From the NCBI GenBank assembly GCA_027310735.1, contig DAIDAH010000002.1:1-36697 (forward strand): DNA of 36,697 nucleotides, in the 5' to 3' direction. Position numbers and translations under genes: made by a program. The notes under the pieces were generated by a model. It saw only the letters and a list, made by a program, of their open reading frames with translations. It was not told where the DNA came from and made no database searches. The DNA is from Methylotenera sp. Lineage in GTDB: Bacteria; Pseudomonadota; Gammaproteobacteria; Burkholderiales; Methylophilaceae. Shown here piece by piece: positions 10,275 through 21,969 of the stretch (the first letter of the stretch is position 1; every line of letters starts with the position of its first letter).

Positions 10275-10934
10275 TTATGGTGCCCAGCTTACAAAGTTAC
10301 TTAACAACTGTAAGCCTGCATTCGCGCTTTTTTCCGGGTGAAATTGTACTGCAAATAAATTATCAGCGGCAATTGCACTTGTAAAGCGATACGGATACTC
10401 GCTATAACCAGAAGTTATACCCTCATCTGCTGGCTTCACGTAGTAACTATGTACATAATAAAAACGTTCACCACTCTCAATACCTTGCCACAATGCATGC
10501 AATTGAGATTGTCCACTCGTTGCTTGGTAGACCTGATTCCAACCCATGTGTGGAACTTTTAGCTTTTCGCCATGACTGTCAATCATATCTTTAGCGGCAA
10601 AACGCTTAACTTCACCTTTGAATAAGCCTAAGCCCTTGGCATCACCCTCTTCAGAATGCTCAAACAACATTTGCAAGCCAATGCAGATGCCGAGAAAAGG
10701 TTTGTTTTGCGCAGCTTGTAATACAGCCTCACGCAAGCCTCGCGTATCTAATTCACGAATGCAATCTGGCATAGCCCCTTGCCCAGGAAACACGACTCGC
10801 TCAGCACTTGCTACATCTTCTGGGTTACTTGTTACGACTACGACTTTTGAAGGAGCAACATGCTCCAATGCTTGAGACACTGAGCGCAAATTGCCCATAC
10901 CATAATCAACTACTGCGATATCTATTTTACTCAT
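10275..10934 (-). CDS. hisH: Imidazole glycerol phosphate synthase, glutaminase subunit
   Basis: [24 protein letters not shown] nucleophile motif, AVQFHPEKS. Confidence 0.98.
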   Translation of the reverse strand: MSKIDIAVVDYGMGNLRSVSQALEHVAPSKVVVVTSNPEDVASAERVVFPGQGAMPDCIRELDTRGLREAVLQAAQNKPFLGICIGLQMLFEHSEEGDAKGLGLFKGEVKRFAAKDMIDSHGEKLKVPHMGWNQVYQATSGQSQLHALWQGIESGERFYYVHSYYVKPADEGITSGYSEYPYRFTSAIAADNLFAVQFHPEKSANAGLQLLSNFVSWAP

Positions 10935-10987
10935 ACTGTTTTATGTCGTATCGAATGGAACTATATTATTGAGAAACAGATTAGCAG

Positions 10988-11575
10988 CTACAAGCTTCCC
11001 TTTGTAGAAGGCATAATGCCTTCCATACGTGCATCCAGTTCAATTGCCATGCGCAGCGCGCGACCGAACGCTTTAAAAATCGTCTCAGCTTGATGGTGAG
11101 CATTCTGCCCTTTAAGATTATCGATGTGCAATGACACATTGGCGTGATTTACAAATCCTTGAAAAAATTCGTGTATGAGATCCACATCAAACACTCCAAT
11201 TGCCGCACGGGTAAACGTACAGTCAAACACAAGCCCTGGTCGACCGGAAATATCAAGCACCACACGCGATAACGCTTCATCCAATGGCACATAAGCATGA
11301 CCATAACGACGAATGCCTTTTTTGTCGCCGATTGCTTTTGCAAATGCCTGACCAAGCGTAATGCCAATATCTTCTACTGTATGGTGTGCATCAATATGCA
11401 AATCACCTTTAGCCTGCACTTGAATATCCATCATGCCATGACGAGAGATTTGATCCAGCATGTGATCAAGGAAACCCAAACCAGAGTTAAATTGAGAAAC
11501 GCCAGTACCGTCCAAATTAATGTCTACGGTAATCTGTGTTTCCAAGGTATTTCGAGTAATTGTTGCGCTACGCAT
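10988..11575 (-). CDS. hisB: Imidazoleglycerol-phosphate dehydratase (monofunctional)
   Basis: [49 protein letters not shown] motifs; 195 aa without a phosphatase domain. Confidence 0.98.
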   Translation of the reverse strand: MRSATITRNTLETQITVDINLDGTGVSQFNSGLGFLDHMLDQISRHGMMDIQVQAKGDLHIDAHHTVEDIGITLGQAFAKAIGDKKGIRRYGHAYVPLDEALSRVVLDISGRPGLVFDCTFTRAAIGVFDVDLIHEFFQGFVNHANVSLHIDNLKGQNAHHQAETIFKAFGRALRMAIELDARMEGIMPSTKGSL

Positions 11576-11741
11576 AATCTATACACTTTGTTGTACTTTT
11601 AAACATTTTAACCCATTAAAAGACGGTAACAAATAATTATTCCTATTTGCAAGAGAAACATAATTAAGAACAATAATTGCATGGAATCTATGTAACTATT
11701 TGCATCAAGATCATTGGGAATTTTTCTATAACTTACACAAC

Positions 11742-11772
11742 AAAAAACCCCAGTTTAAGGCTGGGGTTTTTT
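11742..11772 (-). terminator. Intrinsic terminator of hps
   Basis: Perfect 12-bp inverted repeat AAAAAACCCCAG/CTGGGGTTTTTT around a 7-nt loop, about 22 nt past the hps stop; A/T tracts on both sides make it potentially bidirectional. Confidence 0.93.
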
Positions 11773-11793
11773 CAATTTAACTAACTAAAAAAA

Positions 11794-12471
11794 CTAGCTA
11801 AATAATTTCTTTACCCAACCGAACAAGCCACCACCTGTTGAACCATGTGCAATTGCTGTAATTTCAGCAGCAGCAGCAGCTGGGTCAGCAGCGCCGTAGA
11901 TAGCCGCACCAGCAACGATGATTGTTGCGCCAGCATCTTTAACTTGTTGTGTTGTAGCAGCTTTAACGCCACCAGCAACTGAAATGTCAACGCCTAAACC
12001 TAAACTTGCAACCATATTCAAGTCATTAAAAGGTGTTTGACCTGCAGCTTGTTGATCCAAGCCTGTATGAACGCCAATGATATGTGCGCCCAATTTAGCA
12101 ACTTCAATAGTACGCGCTTTTTTATCAGCAACGTTGATCAAGTCAACTTGTGCTTTTTTACCGTATTTGTTTGCAACATCAATTACGCCTTTGATAGTAC
12201 CGATATCTGCAGTACCTAAAACTGTACAGATATCTGCACCAGCCTTATAGAATGGCTCAGCTTCGTAGAAACCAGCATCCATTGTTTTAAGGTCAACTAA
12301 GATTTTATTATTTGGGAATTTAGCACGTAAAACTTCTAATAATTTGATACCGTTATGCTTGATGCATGGTGTACCAATTTCCAAGATATCTACATGTGGT
12401 GCAACTTTAGCTGCTAAAGCGACGGTGCCGTCGAAATCTAGTGAATCTAATGCCATTTGGGTTTGTGCCAC
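11794..12471 (-). CDS. hps: 3-hexulose-6-phosphate synthase (RuMP pathway), GTG start
   Basis: 225 aa OMPDC-superfamily barrel: ALDSLDF, VDILEIGTPCIKHNG, ILVDLKTMDAGFYEA, VDLINV, GVHTGLDQQAAGQTPF, SVAGGVK. GTG at 12469-12471 is preceded by a strong SD (GGAGG). Confidence 0.95.
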   Translation of the reverse strand: MAQTQMALDSLDFDGTVALAAKVAPHVDILEIGTPCIKHNGIKLLEVLRAKFPNNKILVDLKTMDAGFYEAEPFYKAGADICTVLGTADIGTIKGVIDVANKYGKKAQVDLINVADKKARTIEVAKLGAHIIGVHTGLDQQAAGQTPFNDLNMVASLGLGVDISVAGGVKAATTQQVKDAGATIIVAGAAIYGAADPAAAAAEITAIAHGSTGGGLFGWVKKLFS

Positions 12472-12539
12472 GATACATCCTCCAACTTAAAGTAAATCAA
12501 ACTAATGAGTTACCTAGATTAAAAATACGAATTAAAAAT

Positions 12540-12565
12540 AGTTATTATATATTGTGCACAAAACG
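12540..12565 (-). promoter_or_regulatory. Candidate hps promoter region: -10 TATAAT next to palindrome TTGTGCACAA
   Basis: On the minus strand TTTTGTGCACAATATATAATAAC; TATAAT corresponds to 12544-12549 and the perfect palindrome to 12552-12561. The -35 match is weak. Confidence 0.5.
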
Positions 12566-12717
12566 CACATTTCGCAATGATAACCGCACTTTGTATGGAA
12601 ATTCAAATTTTTTATGTATATTTACACTGATTTTTACATCACATTACTTAAATTTTCTACACCTAAGCGCTGGAACCTAGAAAACTAGCGGCTCCGCGAA
12701 GATTTATGAAACATTAA

Positions 12718-13782
12718 TTAATTCTGTAAGATGTCTTTCAAGGCACTAATAAGTATATTTGATTGCATATCTGTACCAATAGTTATCCGCAAATAAGGCG
12801 AAATTCGAGTTGGAGATTTAAAATGACGAACGATTATGCTCTTCGCACGTAATTCTGCCGTTAACTCAGCACCATCTTTCAAGGGATGTTTGGCAAAAAT
12901 AAAGTTCGCGCCTGACGGCAAAATGTCAAAACCCAAATCAGCCAAATCTTTAACTAGAGCCTCTCGTGTATTGACCACGTGACGACATGTTTCATCAAAA
13001 TACTCAACATCTTGCATGGCAACTATCGCACCAGCAGAGGCAAATCGATCAATCGGATAAGAATTGAAACTGTCTTTTACTCGCGTCAAAGCCTCTATCA
13101 AATCTGAGTTACCTAGCGCATAACCAACACGCAGACCAGCCAATGAACGTGCTTTAGATAAAGTGTGTATGACCAATAAATTGGGATATTGATTGACCAA
13201 ACTAACCGCTGATTCCGTTCCAAAATCTACATACGCTTCATCAATCACGACAACAGATTCGGCATTATGTTTAAGCAACTGCTCAATTTTCTCTAACGCC
13301 AGAGGAATACCTGTTGGCGCATTTGGATTAGGAAATATGATGCCTCCATTAGCCTGTGCATAATCCTCAATATTAATCGAGAAGTCTTCAGACAATGGAA
13401 TTGTTTTGTACGGAATACCATACAAACCACAATACACAGGATAAAAACTATACGTGATGTCAGGAAACAACAAAGGCTTATCATGCTTCAACAGCGCTTG
13501 AAACACGTGTGCCAGCACCTCATCAGAGCCATTACCAACAAAAACTTGGTTAACATTCAAATGATGTGTTTTGGCAATTGCGGCTTTAAGCGCGTCTGAA
13601 TTTGGATCTGGATACAAACGTAACGAATCGGCAGCCTCAAGCTTAAGCGCCTCGATCACCTTTGGGCTAGGGCCATATGGATTCTCGTTGGTATTCAGCT
13701 TAACCAGATTATCTAGCTTTGGTTGCTCACCTGGCACATAAGGCGTCAACTTATGCACAACATCACTCCAGAACTTACTCAT
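12718..13782 (-). CDS. hisC: Histidinol-phosphate aminotransferase
   Basis: [53 protein letters not shown] (PLP lysine region). Confidence 0.97.
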   Translation of the reverse strand: MSKFWSDVVHKLTPYVPGEQPKLDNLVKLNTNENPYGPSPKVIEALKLEAADSLRLYPDPNSDALKAAIAKTHHLNVNQVFVGNGSDEVLAHVFQALLKHDKPLLFPDITYSFYPVYCGLYGIPYKTIPLSEDFSINIEDYAQANGGIIFPNPNAPTGIPLALEKIEQLLKHNAESVVVIDEAYVDFGTESAVSLVNQYPNLLVIHTLSKARSLAGLRVGYALGNSDLIEALTRVKDSFNSYPIDRFASAGAIVAMQDVEYFDETCRHVVNTREALVKDLADLGFDILPSGANFIFAKHPLKDGAELTAELRAKSIIVRHFKSPTRISPYLRITIGTDMQSNILISALKDILQN

Positions 13783-15077
13783 TATTTCAATCTAAACTCA
13801 GCTGATCGAGCATGCGCCTGTAAGCCTTCGCCATAAGCAAGCGTAGCTGCTACTTTACCCAAAACCTGGGCACCTGCGGATGACACCATAATCAAGCTTG
13901 AACGTTTCTGGAAATCATACACACCAAGCGGTGAAGAGAACCTTGCCGTACGTGAAGTTGGCAACACATGGTTAGGACCGGCACAGTAGTCACCCAAAGC
14001 CTCACAAGTATCGCGACCCATAAAAATCGCACCAGCATGCTTAATTTTTGGGCAGAATCCTAATGGATCCTCAATAGATAGCTCCAAATGTTCTGGCGAA
14101 ATATAATTGCTAATTTCTGCGGCTTCATCTAAATCACGCACGTGAATTAGCGCACCTCTATCTGTCAATGATGTGCGAATAATATCTTTACGTGGCATCT
14201 CTTCTACTAGTTTTTCGATACTTGCACTCACTTTCTCTAAAAAGTCGGCATCTGGACTCAGTAATATTGCCTGCGCCAACTCATCATGTTCTGCTTGTGA
14301 GAATAAATCCATCGCAACCCAATCTGGATTAGTTTTTCCATCACAAATCACCAGAATTTCTGACGGACCCGCCACCATATCAATGCCCACCACACCAAAT
14401 ACACGACGTTTAGCTGCCGCTACATAAGCATTACCAGGGCCGACAATCTTATCCACTTGCGGCACAGTTTCTGTACCATAAGCCAAGGCGCCTACAGCCT
14501 GTGCGCCACCTATACAAAACACGCGATCAACGCCAGAAATAGCTGCCGCTGCAAGCACCAACTGATTTCTCTCGCCATTTGGCGTAGGTACCACCATAAT
14601 CAACTCAAGCACACCTGCCACTTTGGCAGGAATCGCATTCATCAACACTGATGAAGGGTACGCCGCTTTGCCGCCTGGAACATACAATCCCACACGATCC
14701 AATGAAGTCACTTGCTGACCTAACAAAGTGCCGTCCGCCTCGGTATAGCTCCAAGAAGCCATTAACTGCTTCTCGTGGTACATACGCACTCTGTCTGCAG
14801 CCACTTGCAATGCTGCGCGCTGATCTGCTGGCAAGCCATTTAAAGCAGTCATTAACTCTGCTTTGCCAATTTCAAGCTCTGTCAAACTGGTAGCGCTAGT
14901 TTTATCAAAACGATTGGTATACTCAAGCACAGCAGCATCACCACGATTTTTAATATCCTTAAGGATTTTGGCGACAACCTCATCAACGCTATCATCTTGC
15001 GCAGTTTCAAATGCCAGCAACTTTTTCAACTTGTCATCAAAGTCACTATCTATAGTAGAAAATTTTCTGATTTCCAT
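13782..15077 (-). CDS. hisD: Histidinol dehydrogenase
   Basis: [67 protein letters not shown]. Confidence 0.98.
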   Translation of the reverse strand: MEIRKFSTIDSDFDDKLKKLLAFETAQDDSVDEVVAKILKDIKNRGDAAVLEYTNRFDKTSATSLTELEIGKAELMTALNGLPADQRAALQVAADRVRMYHEKQLMASWSYTEADGTLLGQQVTSLDRVGLYVPGGKAAYPSSVLMNAIPAKVAGVLELIMVVPTPNGERNQLVLAAAAISGVDRVFCIGGAQAVGALAYGTETVPQVDKIVGPGNAYVAAAKRRVFGVVGIDMVAGPSEILVICDGKTNPDWVAMDLFSQAEHDELAQAILLSPDADFLEKVSASIEKLVEEMPRKDIIRTSLTDRGALIHVRDLDEAAEISNYISPEHLELSIEDPLGFCPKIKHAGAIFMGRDTCEALGDYCAGPNHVLPTSRTARFSSPLGVYDFQKRSSLIMVSSAGAQVLGKVAATLAYGEGLQAHARSAEFRLK

Positions 15078-15101
15078 GGTTTTAGACCTATTTACTTAAA
15101 T

Positions 15102-15746
15102 TTATTGTTTGCTAGCAATGACGTTCAAAAATGCATCCATAATTGGCTGAATTTTAGCGCGATTTAGCTTAAGAGAAGCCTGATTTACCACCAAGCGCGA
15201 GCTGATATCGCCGACTTCTTCGACTGCTTTTAGATTGTTGGCGCGCAAGGTTCCACCGGTACTCACCAAGTCCACAATAACGTCAGCCAAGCCAACCAGT
15301 GGACCCAACTCCATAGAACCATACAACTTAATCAAATCCACATGCATGCCTTTGGCTGCGAAATGCTCACGGGCAGTTTTTACATACTTAGTCACGACTT
15401 TGAGACGTGCACCGCTGCGAATCGAACCAAAATAATCAAAGTCTTCGCGCACCGCCACCATCATTTTGCATTTAGCAATCTGCAAATCAATCGGCTGATA
15501 CAAGCCTTCTCCACCATGCTCATCCAGTACATCTTTACCAGCAATACCCAAGTCAGCGGCACCATATTGCACATAGGTTGGCACATCAGTGGCACGAACG
15601 ATGATGAGTCGCACATCCTCACGGTTAGTTGCCAATATCAGCTTACGTGAAGATTCTGGATCTTCCAGCGCATGAATGCCTGCCGCCGCTAATAGCGGCG
15701 TCGTTTCTTCAAAAATGCGGCCTTTGGATAGTGCAATGGTAATCAT
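15102..15746 (-). CDS. hisG: ATP phosphoribosyltransferase (short form)
   Basis: [51 protein letters not shown]. Confidence 0.97.
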   Translation of the reverse strand: MITIALSKGRIFEETTPLLAAAGIHALEDPESSRKLILATNREDVRLIIVRATDVPTYVQYGAADLGIAGKDVLDEHGGEGLYQPIDLQIAKCKMMVAVREDFDYFGSIRSGARLKVVTKYVKTAREHFAAKGMHVDLIKLYGSMELGPLVGLADVIVDLVSTGGTLRANNLKAVEEVGDISSRLVVNQASLKLNRAKIQPIMDAFLNVIASKQ

Positions 15747-15749
15747 TTT

Positions 15750-17012
<1,263 letters not shown>

Positions 17013-17324
17013 TTACTTAGCCGCGTTCAACAATGCTTGAAGCTCACCACTCTCATACATGGCGCGCATAATATCTGAACCGCCAACAAACTCACCATTA
17101 ACATATAATTGTGGAATCGTTGGCCAATTAGCATAAGTTTTGATGCCTTCACGCACGCCTTGATCCGCCAATACATCTACCGCCACATATTGCGCATTAC
17201 ATGCATCTAAAATTTGCGTTGCCAAGTTAGAAAAACCACACTGAGGAAACTTCGGGCTACCCTTCATGTATAACACGACTGGGTTTTTGGTCACTGTTTC
17301 TTTAATTTGTGCTTGTACGTCCAT
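17013..17324 (-). CDS. grxD: Monothiol glutaredoxin Grx4 family (start revised to ATG at 17324)
   Basis: VVLYMKGSPKFPQCGFSNLA, WPTIPQLYVNGEFVGGSDIM. The supplied ORF begins at a TTG that overlaps the GGAGA SD; the downstream ATG (MDVQAQIKET) is the better start. Confidence 0.95.
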   Translation of the reverse strand: MDVQAQIKETVTKNPVVLYMKGSPKFPQCGFSNLATQILDACNAQYVAVDVLADQGVREGIKTYANWPTIPQLYVNGEFVGGSDIMRAMYESGELQALLNAAK

Positions 17325-17393
17325 TTGTATCTCCAATACTTTCTATATTCAATTCTTGATTAGCTGACTTGGCACTTAGTTAATACTGCCAAG

Positions 17394-17642
17394 TTATTGA
17401 CCCAGAGATTTATTCCATTGCTCTGGAGTTAAGGTTTTCATTGATAACGCGTGAATTTCTGCCCGCATCCTATCGCCCAATGCGGCGTAAACCAGTTGAT
17501 GCTGCTGCACCATACTCTTGCCGTTAAATGCAGCACTGACAATGACTGCCTCAAAATGAGTTCCATCATCACCAAGCACCTTAATATAGTCACAGGCTAA
17601 ACTTTGCGTAATATACGCTTCCAACTGTTGTGCACTTAACAC
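17394..17642 (-). CDS. BolA-family protein
   Basis: 82 aa; [44 protein letters not shown]. Confidence 0.94.
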   Translation of the reverse strand: MLSAQQLEAYITQSLACDYIKVLGDDGTHFEAVIVSAAFNGKSMVQQHQLVYAALGDRMRAEIHALSMKTLTPEQWNKSLGQ

Positions 17643-17675
17643 CTTTTTGCCACCTTTGACTTTACGTCTTTTAAT

Positions 17676-18461
17676 TTATGCTCTTAATTTATAGCCAGAT
17701 TTTAACATTTTTAGCGTTAGCCATGCTAACACTAAGAACGACGTACCAACGATGGACAAACTGATCAGCGGCGACACGTCACCTTTGCCAAAAAAGCCAT
17801 AACGGAAACCGTCAATCATGTAAAAAAAAGGATTAAGTTGTGACACCTTTTGCCAAAAAGGTGGCAAAGAATGTATTGAGTAAAATACGCCTGAAAGAAA
17901 CGATAACGGCATAATAATAAAGTTCTGAAAAGCCGCCATCTGATCAAACCGGTCAGCCCAGATACCGGCAATAATGCCAAACGTACCCAACAAGGCACTA
18001 CCAAAGAAAGCAAAGGCAAATATCAACCAGGGATTAGCTATCGGTAAAGCAATAAACCACATGGCGATTAAATAAATGCAAAGACCAACGACCAGTCCGC
18101 GAATAATTGCCGCCAATAAAAAAGCCATAAAAAACTGAAAGTGCGTAAGCGGAGTTAATAATACAAATACCAGATTACCCATCACTTTAGACTGAATAAG
18201 ACTAGATGAGCTATTCGCGAAGGCGTTTTGCAGCACCGACATCATAATCAGGCCGGGGATTAAAAACGCCGTATACGGTACCCCGTCATATACCTGCACG
18301 TGCCGCTCCAACACATGCGAGAAAATCAGCAAATATAATAAAGCGGTAATCACTGGTGCAGCAACGGTTTGAAATGACACGCGCCAAAAACGTAACAACT
18401 CTTTTTTGAATAGTGTCCAAGGCCCTCTGAATTCACTACTAATCAACGCAAGCTTAGTCAT
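17676..18461 (-). CDS. ABC-2 type exporter permease
   Basis: 261 aa six-TM protein with an ABC-2 membrane pattern; overlaps the ATPase gene by 8 bp. Confidence 0.92.
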   Translation of the reverse strand: MTKLALISSEFRGPWTLFKKELLRFWRVSFQTVAAPVITALLYLLIFSHVLERHVQVYDGVPYTAFLIPGLIMMSVLQNAFANSSSSLIQSKVMGNLVFVLLTPLTHFQFFMAFLLAAIIRGLVVGLCIYLIAMWFIALPIANPWLIFAFAFFGSALLGTFGIIAGIWADRFDQMAAFQNFIIMPLSFLSGVFYSIHSLPPFWQKVSQLNPFFYMIDGFRYGFFGKGDVSPLISLSIVGTSFLVLAWLTLKMLKSGYKLRA

Positions 18462-19362
18462 TTTGATTACCTACCAATGACAAAAAGACATCTTCCAAGT
18501 CGGCTTCATTCAATTGCATGTCAATCACCTTAATGTTTGCTTCACGCAACGCCGACAACACAAATTCAATTTGCACCATGTCGTGCAACGCAAATGTGAA
18601 AGCGCCCTTTTCCTGACTACGGAGTAAAGGCTGTATGCTTGCAGGTAGATTAACGTCACCTAAAATCAGGCGCAACTGCTTACCTGCAAATTTATTCAGC
18701 AAATTAGCCGTACTGTCTAACGCAACAATTTTGCCCTGCTTCATCATTGCAACACGGCTACATAAAGCTTCTGCCTCTTCGAGATAGTGTGTGGTCAAGA
18801 TAATGGTATGACCATCACGATTGAGTTTTTTGATGAACTCCCACAACATTTGACGTAGCTCGACATCAACACCTGCAGTCGGCTCATCTAGAACAATCAC
18901 AGGCGGCTTATGCGCCAATGCTTGTGCTATGAGCGCTCGTCGCTTCATGCCGCCAGAAAGCCTGCGCATATTGGTATGCGCTTTATCTGAAAGCCCTAAA
19001 CCTTCGAGAATTTCATCTACCCAAGCATCATTCTCTGGCCCACATCCAAAATATCCAGCCTGAAATCGCAACATCTCACGCACATTAAAGAATGGATCAA
19101 AGACAAGCTCTTGCGGCACCACCCCCAACAGTTTTCGCGCTTGCTGGTATTGCTGCACAACATCAAAACCCATCACGGAAATATCACCCGTACTAGGCTT
19201 AATCAGACCAGCAAGAATGTTGATTAAAGTGGATTTTCCCGCACCATTTGGACCCAGTAAGGCAAAAAACTCGCCTTGCTCTACAGTAAGATCCACACCA
19301 TTGAGCGCATGCAATCCACCAAAACTTTTATGTATGCCATTGATTTGGATTGCTGGTTTCAT
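18454..19362 (-). CDS. ABC transporter ATP-binding protein (ABC-2 exporter)
   Basis: Walker A GPNGAGKST, signature LSGGMKRR, Walker B VIVLDEPTAGVD, H-loop TTHYLEEAE. Confidence 0.96.
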   Translation of the reverse strand: MKPAIQINGIHKSFGGLHALNGVDLTVEQGEFFALLGPNGAGKSTLINILAGLIKPSTGDISVMGFDVVQQYQQARKLLGVVPQELVFDPFFNVREMLRFQAGYFGCGPENDAWVDEILEGLGLSDKAHTNMRRLSGGMKRRALIAQALAHKPPVIVLDEPTAGVDVELRQMLWEFIKKLNRDGHTIILTTHYLEEAEALCSRVAMMKQGKIVALDSTANLLNKFAGKQLRLILGDVNLPASIQPLLRSQEKGAFTFALHDMVQIEFVLSALREANIKVIDMQLNEADLEDVFLSLVGNQND

Positions 19363-19488
19363 TTTGAATTTAGTTCACTTGAAATGGACTCGGAATATTT
19401 CTTTTCGAGATCGTGCGCAGAATGATGAAAATCTAAACTAGTAGAAACTGCAATAATTACGAATACACCAGTTTAAGATGAAGTCTAC

Positions 19489-19782
19489 TTAATTTGCACT
19501 CAATGGAATAAACGCCGTGACCCCATAGAGTGCCGCCAAACTGGATAAATTCTCAGGCATATTCATAAATGTCACACTGCAACTTGACTCAGCCGCACGA
19601 CGTTGCCATTCCATGATTAAACTAAGTGCTGCAGTATCCACATCGGTAACGCCTGAAAAATCTATAACAGTTGAACCTGTCATAGAAAGTGCGCTACTTT
19701 TTAACAAAAGCGCATTGGCATTATCCATCAACAGCTCACCGGAGACCTGCCACTGATTTTCTTGCTGAGTAATAGCGTTCAT
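19489..19782 (-). CDS. mlaB: STAS-domain protein, MlaB-like
   Basis: 97 aa STAS fold (VIDFSGVTDVDTAALSLIMEWQR); immediately downstream of mlaC. Confidence 0.85.
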   Translation of the reverse strand: MNAITQQENQWQVSGELLMDNANALLLKSSALSMTGSTVIDFSGVTDVDTAALSLIMEWQRRAAESSCSVTFMNMPENLSSLAALYGVTAFIPLSAN

Positions 19783-19825
19783 ACTAAATATGTTATTAAG
19801 CTTTTAAGTAAAGCTTAAAGCCTTT

Positions 19826-20449
19826 TTAAGTTAAGCCTGCCGCTTTGTTTTTGTCAGCCAATTTCTTATTCAGGCTATCAATCCCATTCTGGCGAATTTC
19901 ATTACTAAATTGACTGCGATAGTTGGTCACCAAACTCACACCCTCAATCACGATATCATAAACTTTCCAGCCATTTTCAGTCTTAATCAAGCTGTAATCC
20001 ACGCCAACTGGTGGGCCACCTGCCTGTATAATTTGCGTTCTCACACTGGCACTTTTTCCATCAGGCTCATTGTGCAGTGGCTTGTATTCAATCACTTGAT
20101 TTTTATACTTGCCTAGCGCAGAAGCATATGTTCGCAGCAATAGAGTACGAAACTCCTTCTGAAAGCTAGTTTGCTGTTCCGGTGTAGCGGTTCTCCAGTT
20201 TTTGCCAAGCACCATGTGGCTTACGCGATCAAAATCAAAATTAGGCAATATTTTTGCCTCAACCACTGCATACAATTGATGCTGGTTACCAGCCTGGATT
20301 TCTTTATCGTTTTTGATAATCGTTAATACTTCATCCGCCGTTTGTTTGACGAGTACGTCTGGCGGGGTTTCCGCATTCGCAATGCCAAAAAATGCAAACA
20401 AACTAACCAGCAGGCTAGCGCTAACTAAAAATTTAAAAAATGACTTCAT
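19826..20449 (-). CDS. mlaC: Periplasmic phospholipid-binding protein MlaC
   Basis: Signal peptide; FDFDRVSHMVLGKNWRTATPEQQTSFQKEFRTLLLRTYASAL; in the mla operon. Confidence 0.95.
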   Translation of the reverse strand: MKSFFKFLVSASLLVSLFAFFGIANAETPPDVLVKQTADEVLTIIKNDKEIQAGNQHQLYAVVEAKILPNFDFDRVSHMVLGKNWRTATPEQQTSFQKEFRTLLLRTYASALGKYKNQVIEYKPLHNEPDGKSASVRTQIIQAGGPPVGVDYSLIKTENGWKVYDIVIEGVSLVTNYRSQFSNEIRQNGIDSLNKKLADKNKAAGLT

Positions 20450-20536
20450 TGGATACCTTTAACTGATGCGTTACAACCAAACAACACCCTTACATTAAGT
20501 TACTTAAATACTAACGGCCTATAAAGCTATAACCAA

Positions 20537-21076
20537 CTAGAACGGTGCTGCACCCAATTCCGTTGACTTAGCCTTAGTTGCCTTTGAATTTGACCCATCA
20601 TCAGACTTATCGTCTGATTTATTTTCTGAAGCTTTGCTAAACAAAAATTGGCTTATCATTTTCTCTAGCACAACAGCATCTTGTGTTTTTATAATTTTAT
20701 CACCATTTTTCAATGTATCTTCATCACCACCGGCCTCAAGGCCTACATACTGCTCGCCCAACAAACCAGCGGTATATATATTCGCAAATGTATCTTTTGG
20801 GAAAGGATAACGCTTATCAATATTAATCTTTACAATCGCTTCATACTTACTCGAATCAAAAGTAATACTATCTACGCGCCCCACAACAACACCTGCGCTT
20901 TTTACAGGCGCATGCGGCTTTAAGCTACCAATATTCTCAAAAGCTGCGCTAACACTATAAGTATCTCCGATTTTACTCGAAGTTAAATTTCCGACCTTCA
21001 TGGCAAGGCCTAGCAATGCAGCAACACCTAGTGCCACAAAGATTCCTACCCATAAGTCTATTGTTGTTCTATCCAC
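20537..21076 (-). CDS. mlaD: MCE-domain lipid-transport protein MlaD
   Basis: N-terminal TM, MCE domain (AAFENIGSLKPHAPVKSAGVVVGRVDSI; ANIYTAGLLGEQYVGLEAGG). Confidence 0.96.
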   Translation of the reverse strand: MDRTTIDLWVGIFVALGVAALLGLAMKVGNLTSSKIGDTYSVSAAFENIGSLKPHAPVKSAGVVVGRVDSITFDSSKYEAIVKINIDKRYPFPKDTFANIYTAGLLGEQYVGLEAGGDEDTLKNGDKIIKTQDAVVLEKMISQFLFSKASENKSDDKSDDGSNSKATKAKSTELGAAPF

Positions 21077-21127
21077 TTAACACCCCCTCAATTTACACAT
21101 TCTTAATTTTCAGGTCTTTGTATTGCT

Positions 21128-21934
21128 CTAAACTTCAAGCATAAAAGACGTTAAAATAAAATCTAAAGCCAACACCGTCAGCGATGAAATGACGACAGTA
21201 CGCGTAGTCGCACGACTTACACCCTCGGCTGTAGGCGGGGCATCATAGCCCTCAAACAAAGCAATCATGGTACACGCCACGCCAAATACGATACTTTTAA
21301 TCACGCCATTAACAATATCTAACCTAAAATCTACATTTGCCTGCATTTGCGACCAAAATGCACCATCATCTACACCAATCAAGGGCACCGCGACTAAATA
21401 GCCACCTAAGATACCTACCATAGAAAATAGGGAAGCTAATATTGGCATAGAAATCACACCTGCCCAGAAGCGAGGTGCAATTACGCGAGCAATTGGATTC
21501 ACTGCCATCATTTCCATTGCAGAAAGCTGTTCCGTCGTTTTCATCAAACCGATTTCCGCAGTGATGGCAGTACCAGCACGCCCAGCGAACAATAGTGCCG
21601 TCACCACAGGCCCTAATTCGCGAACCAGTGACAGTGCAACTAAAACACCGATCGCCTCAGATGAGCCATATTTTTGCAAAGTGTTATATCCCTGCAATGC
21701 CAGCACCATCCCCACAAAGAATGCAGACACGATAATAATCAACAACGACATTACGCCCGTGGAATAAACCTCGCGCAATGTAAGGTTGAACCGACGAAAA
21801 CTCTCACCAGAGTAAACAAGTGTCAGAAAAAAGAGTCTCGCACCCGCCCCCAAACGCCAAGTACGCTCTATCATCCGGCTGCCAATCCCGCGTAACGTCC
21901 GAATAATACTGATATGTAGAGTTGATTTAATCAT
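21128..21934 (-). CDS. mlaE: Lipid ABC transporter permease MlaE
   Basis: MlaE-family permease motifs (GMVLALQGYNTLQKYGS, LVRELGPVVTALLFAGRAGTAITAEIGLMKTTEQLSAMEMMAVNP). Confidence 0.97.
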   Translation of the reverse strand: MIKSTLHISIIRTLRGIGSRMIERTWRLGAGARLFFLTLVYSGESFRRFNLTLREVYSTGVMSLLIIIVSAFFVGMVLALQGYNTLQKYGSSEAIGVLVALSLVRELGPVVTALLFAGRAGTAITAEIGLMKTTEQLSAMEMMAVNPIARVIAPRFWAGVISMPILASLFSMVGILGGYLVAVPLIGVDDGAFWSQMQANVDFRLDIVNGVIKSIVFGVACTMIALFEGYDAPPTAEGVSRATTRTVVISSLTVLALDFILTSFMLEV

Positions 21935-21969
21935 TTGCTTGTTTGAATGGTGGTTAATTTGGCTAGTTG

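Noticed and set aside
12441-12680. 79-aa plus-strand ORF in the hps upstream region
   Set aside because: Starts antisense within hps, no SD, low-complexity AT-rich translation; the region is better explained as hps regulatory sequence.
12671-12700. CTAGAAAACTAG and GCGGCTCCGC dyads after hisC as a possible terminator
   Set aside because: Stems are only ~3-4 bp and no T-tract follows; not supportable as an intrinsic terminator.
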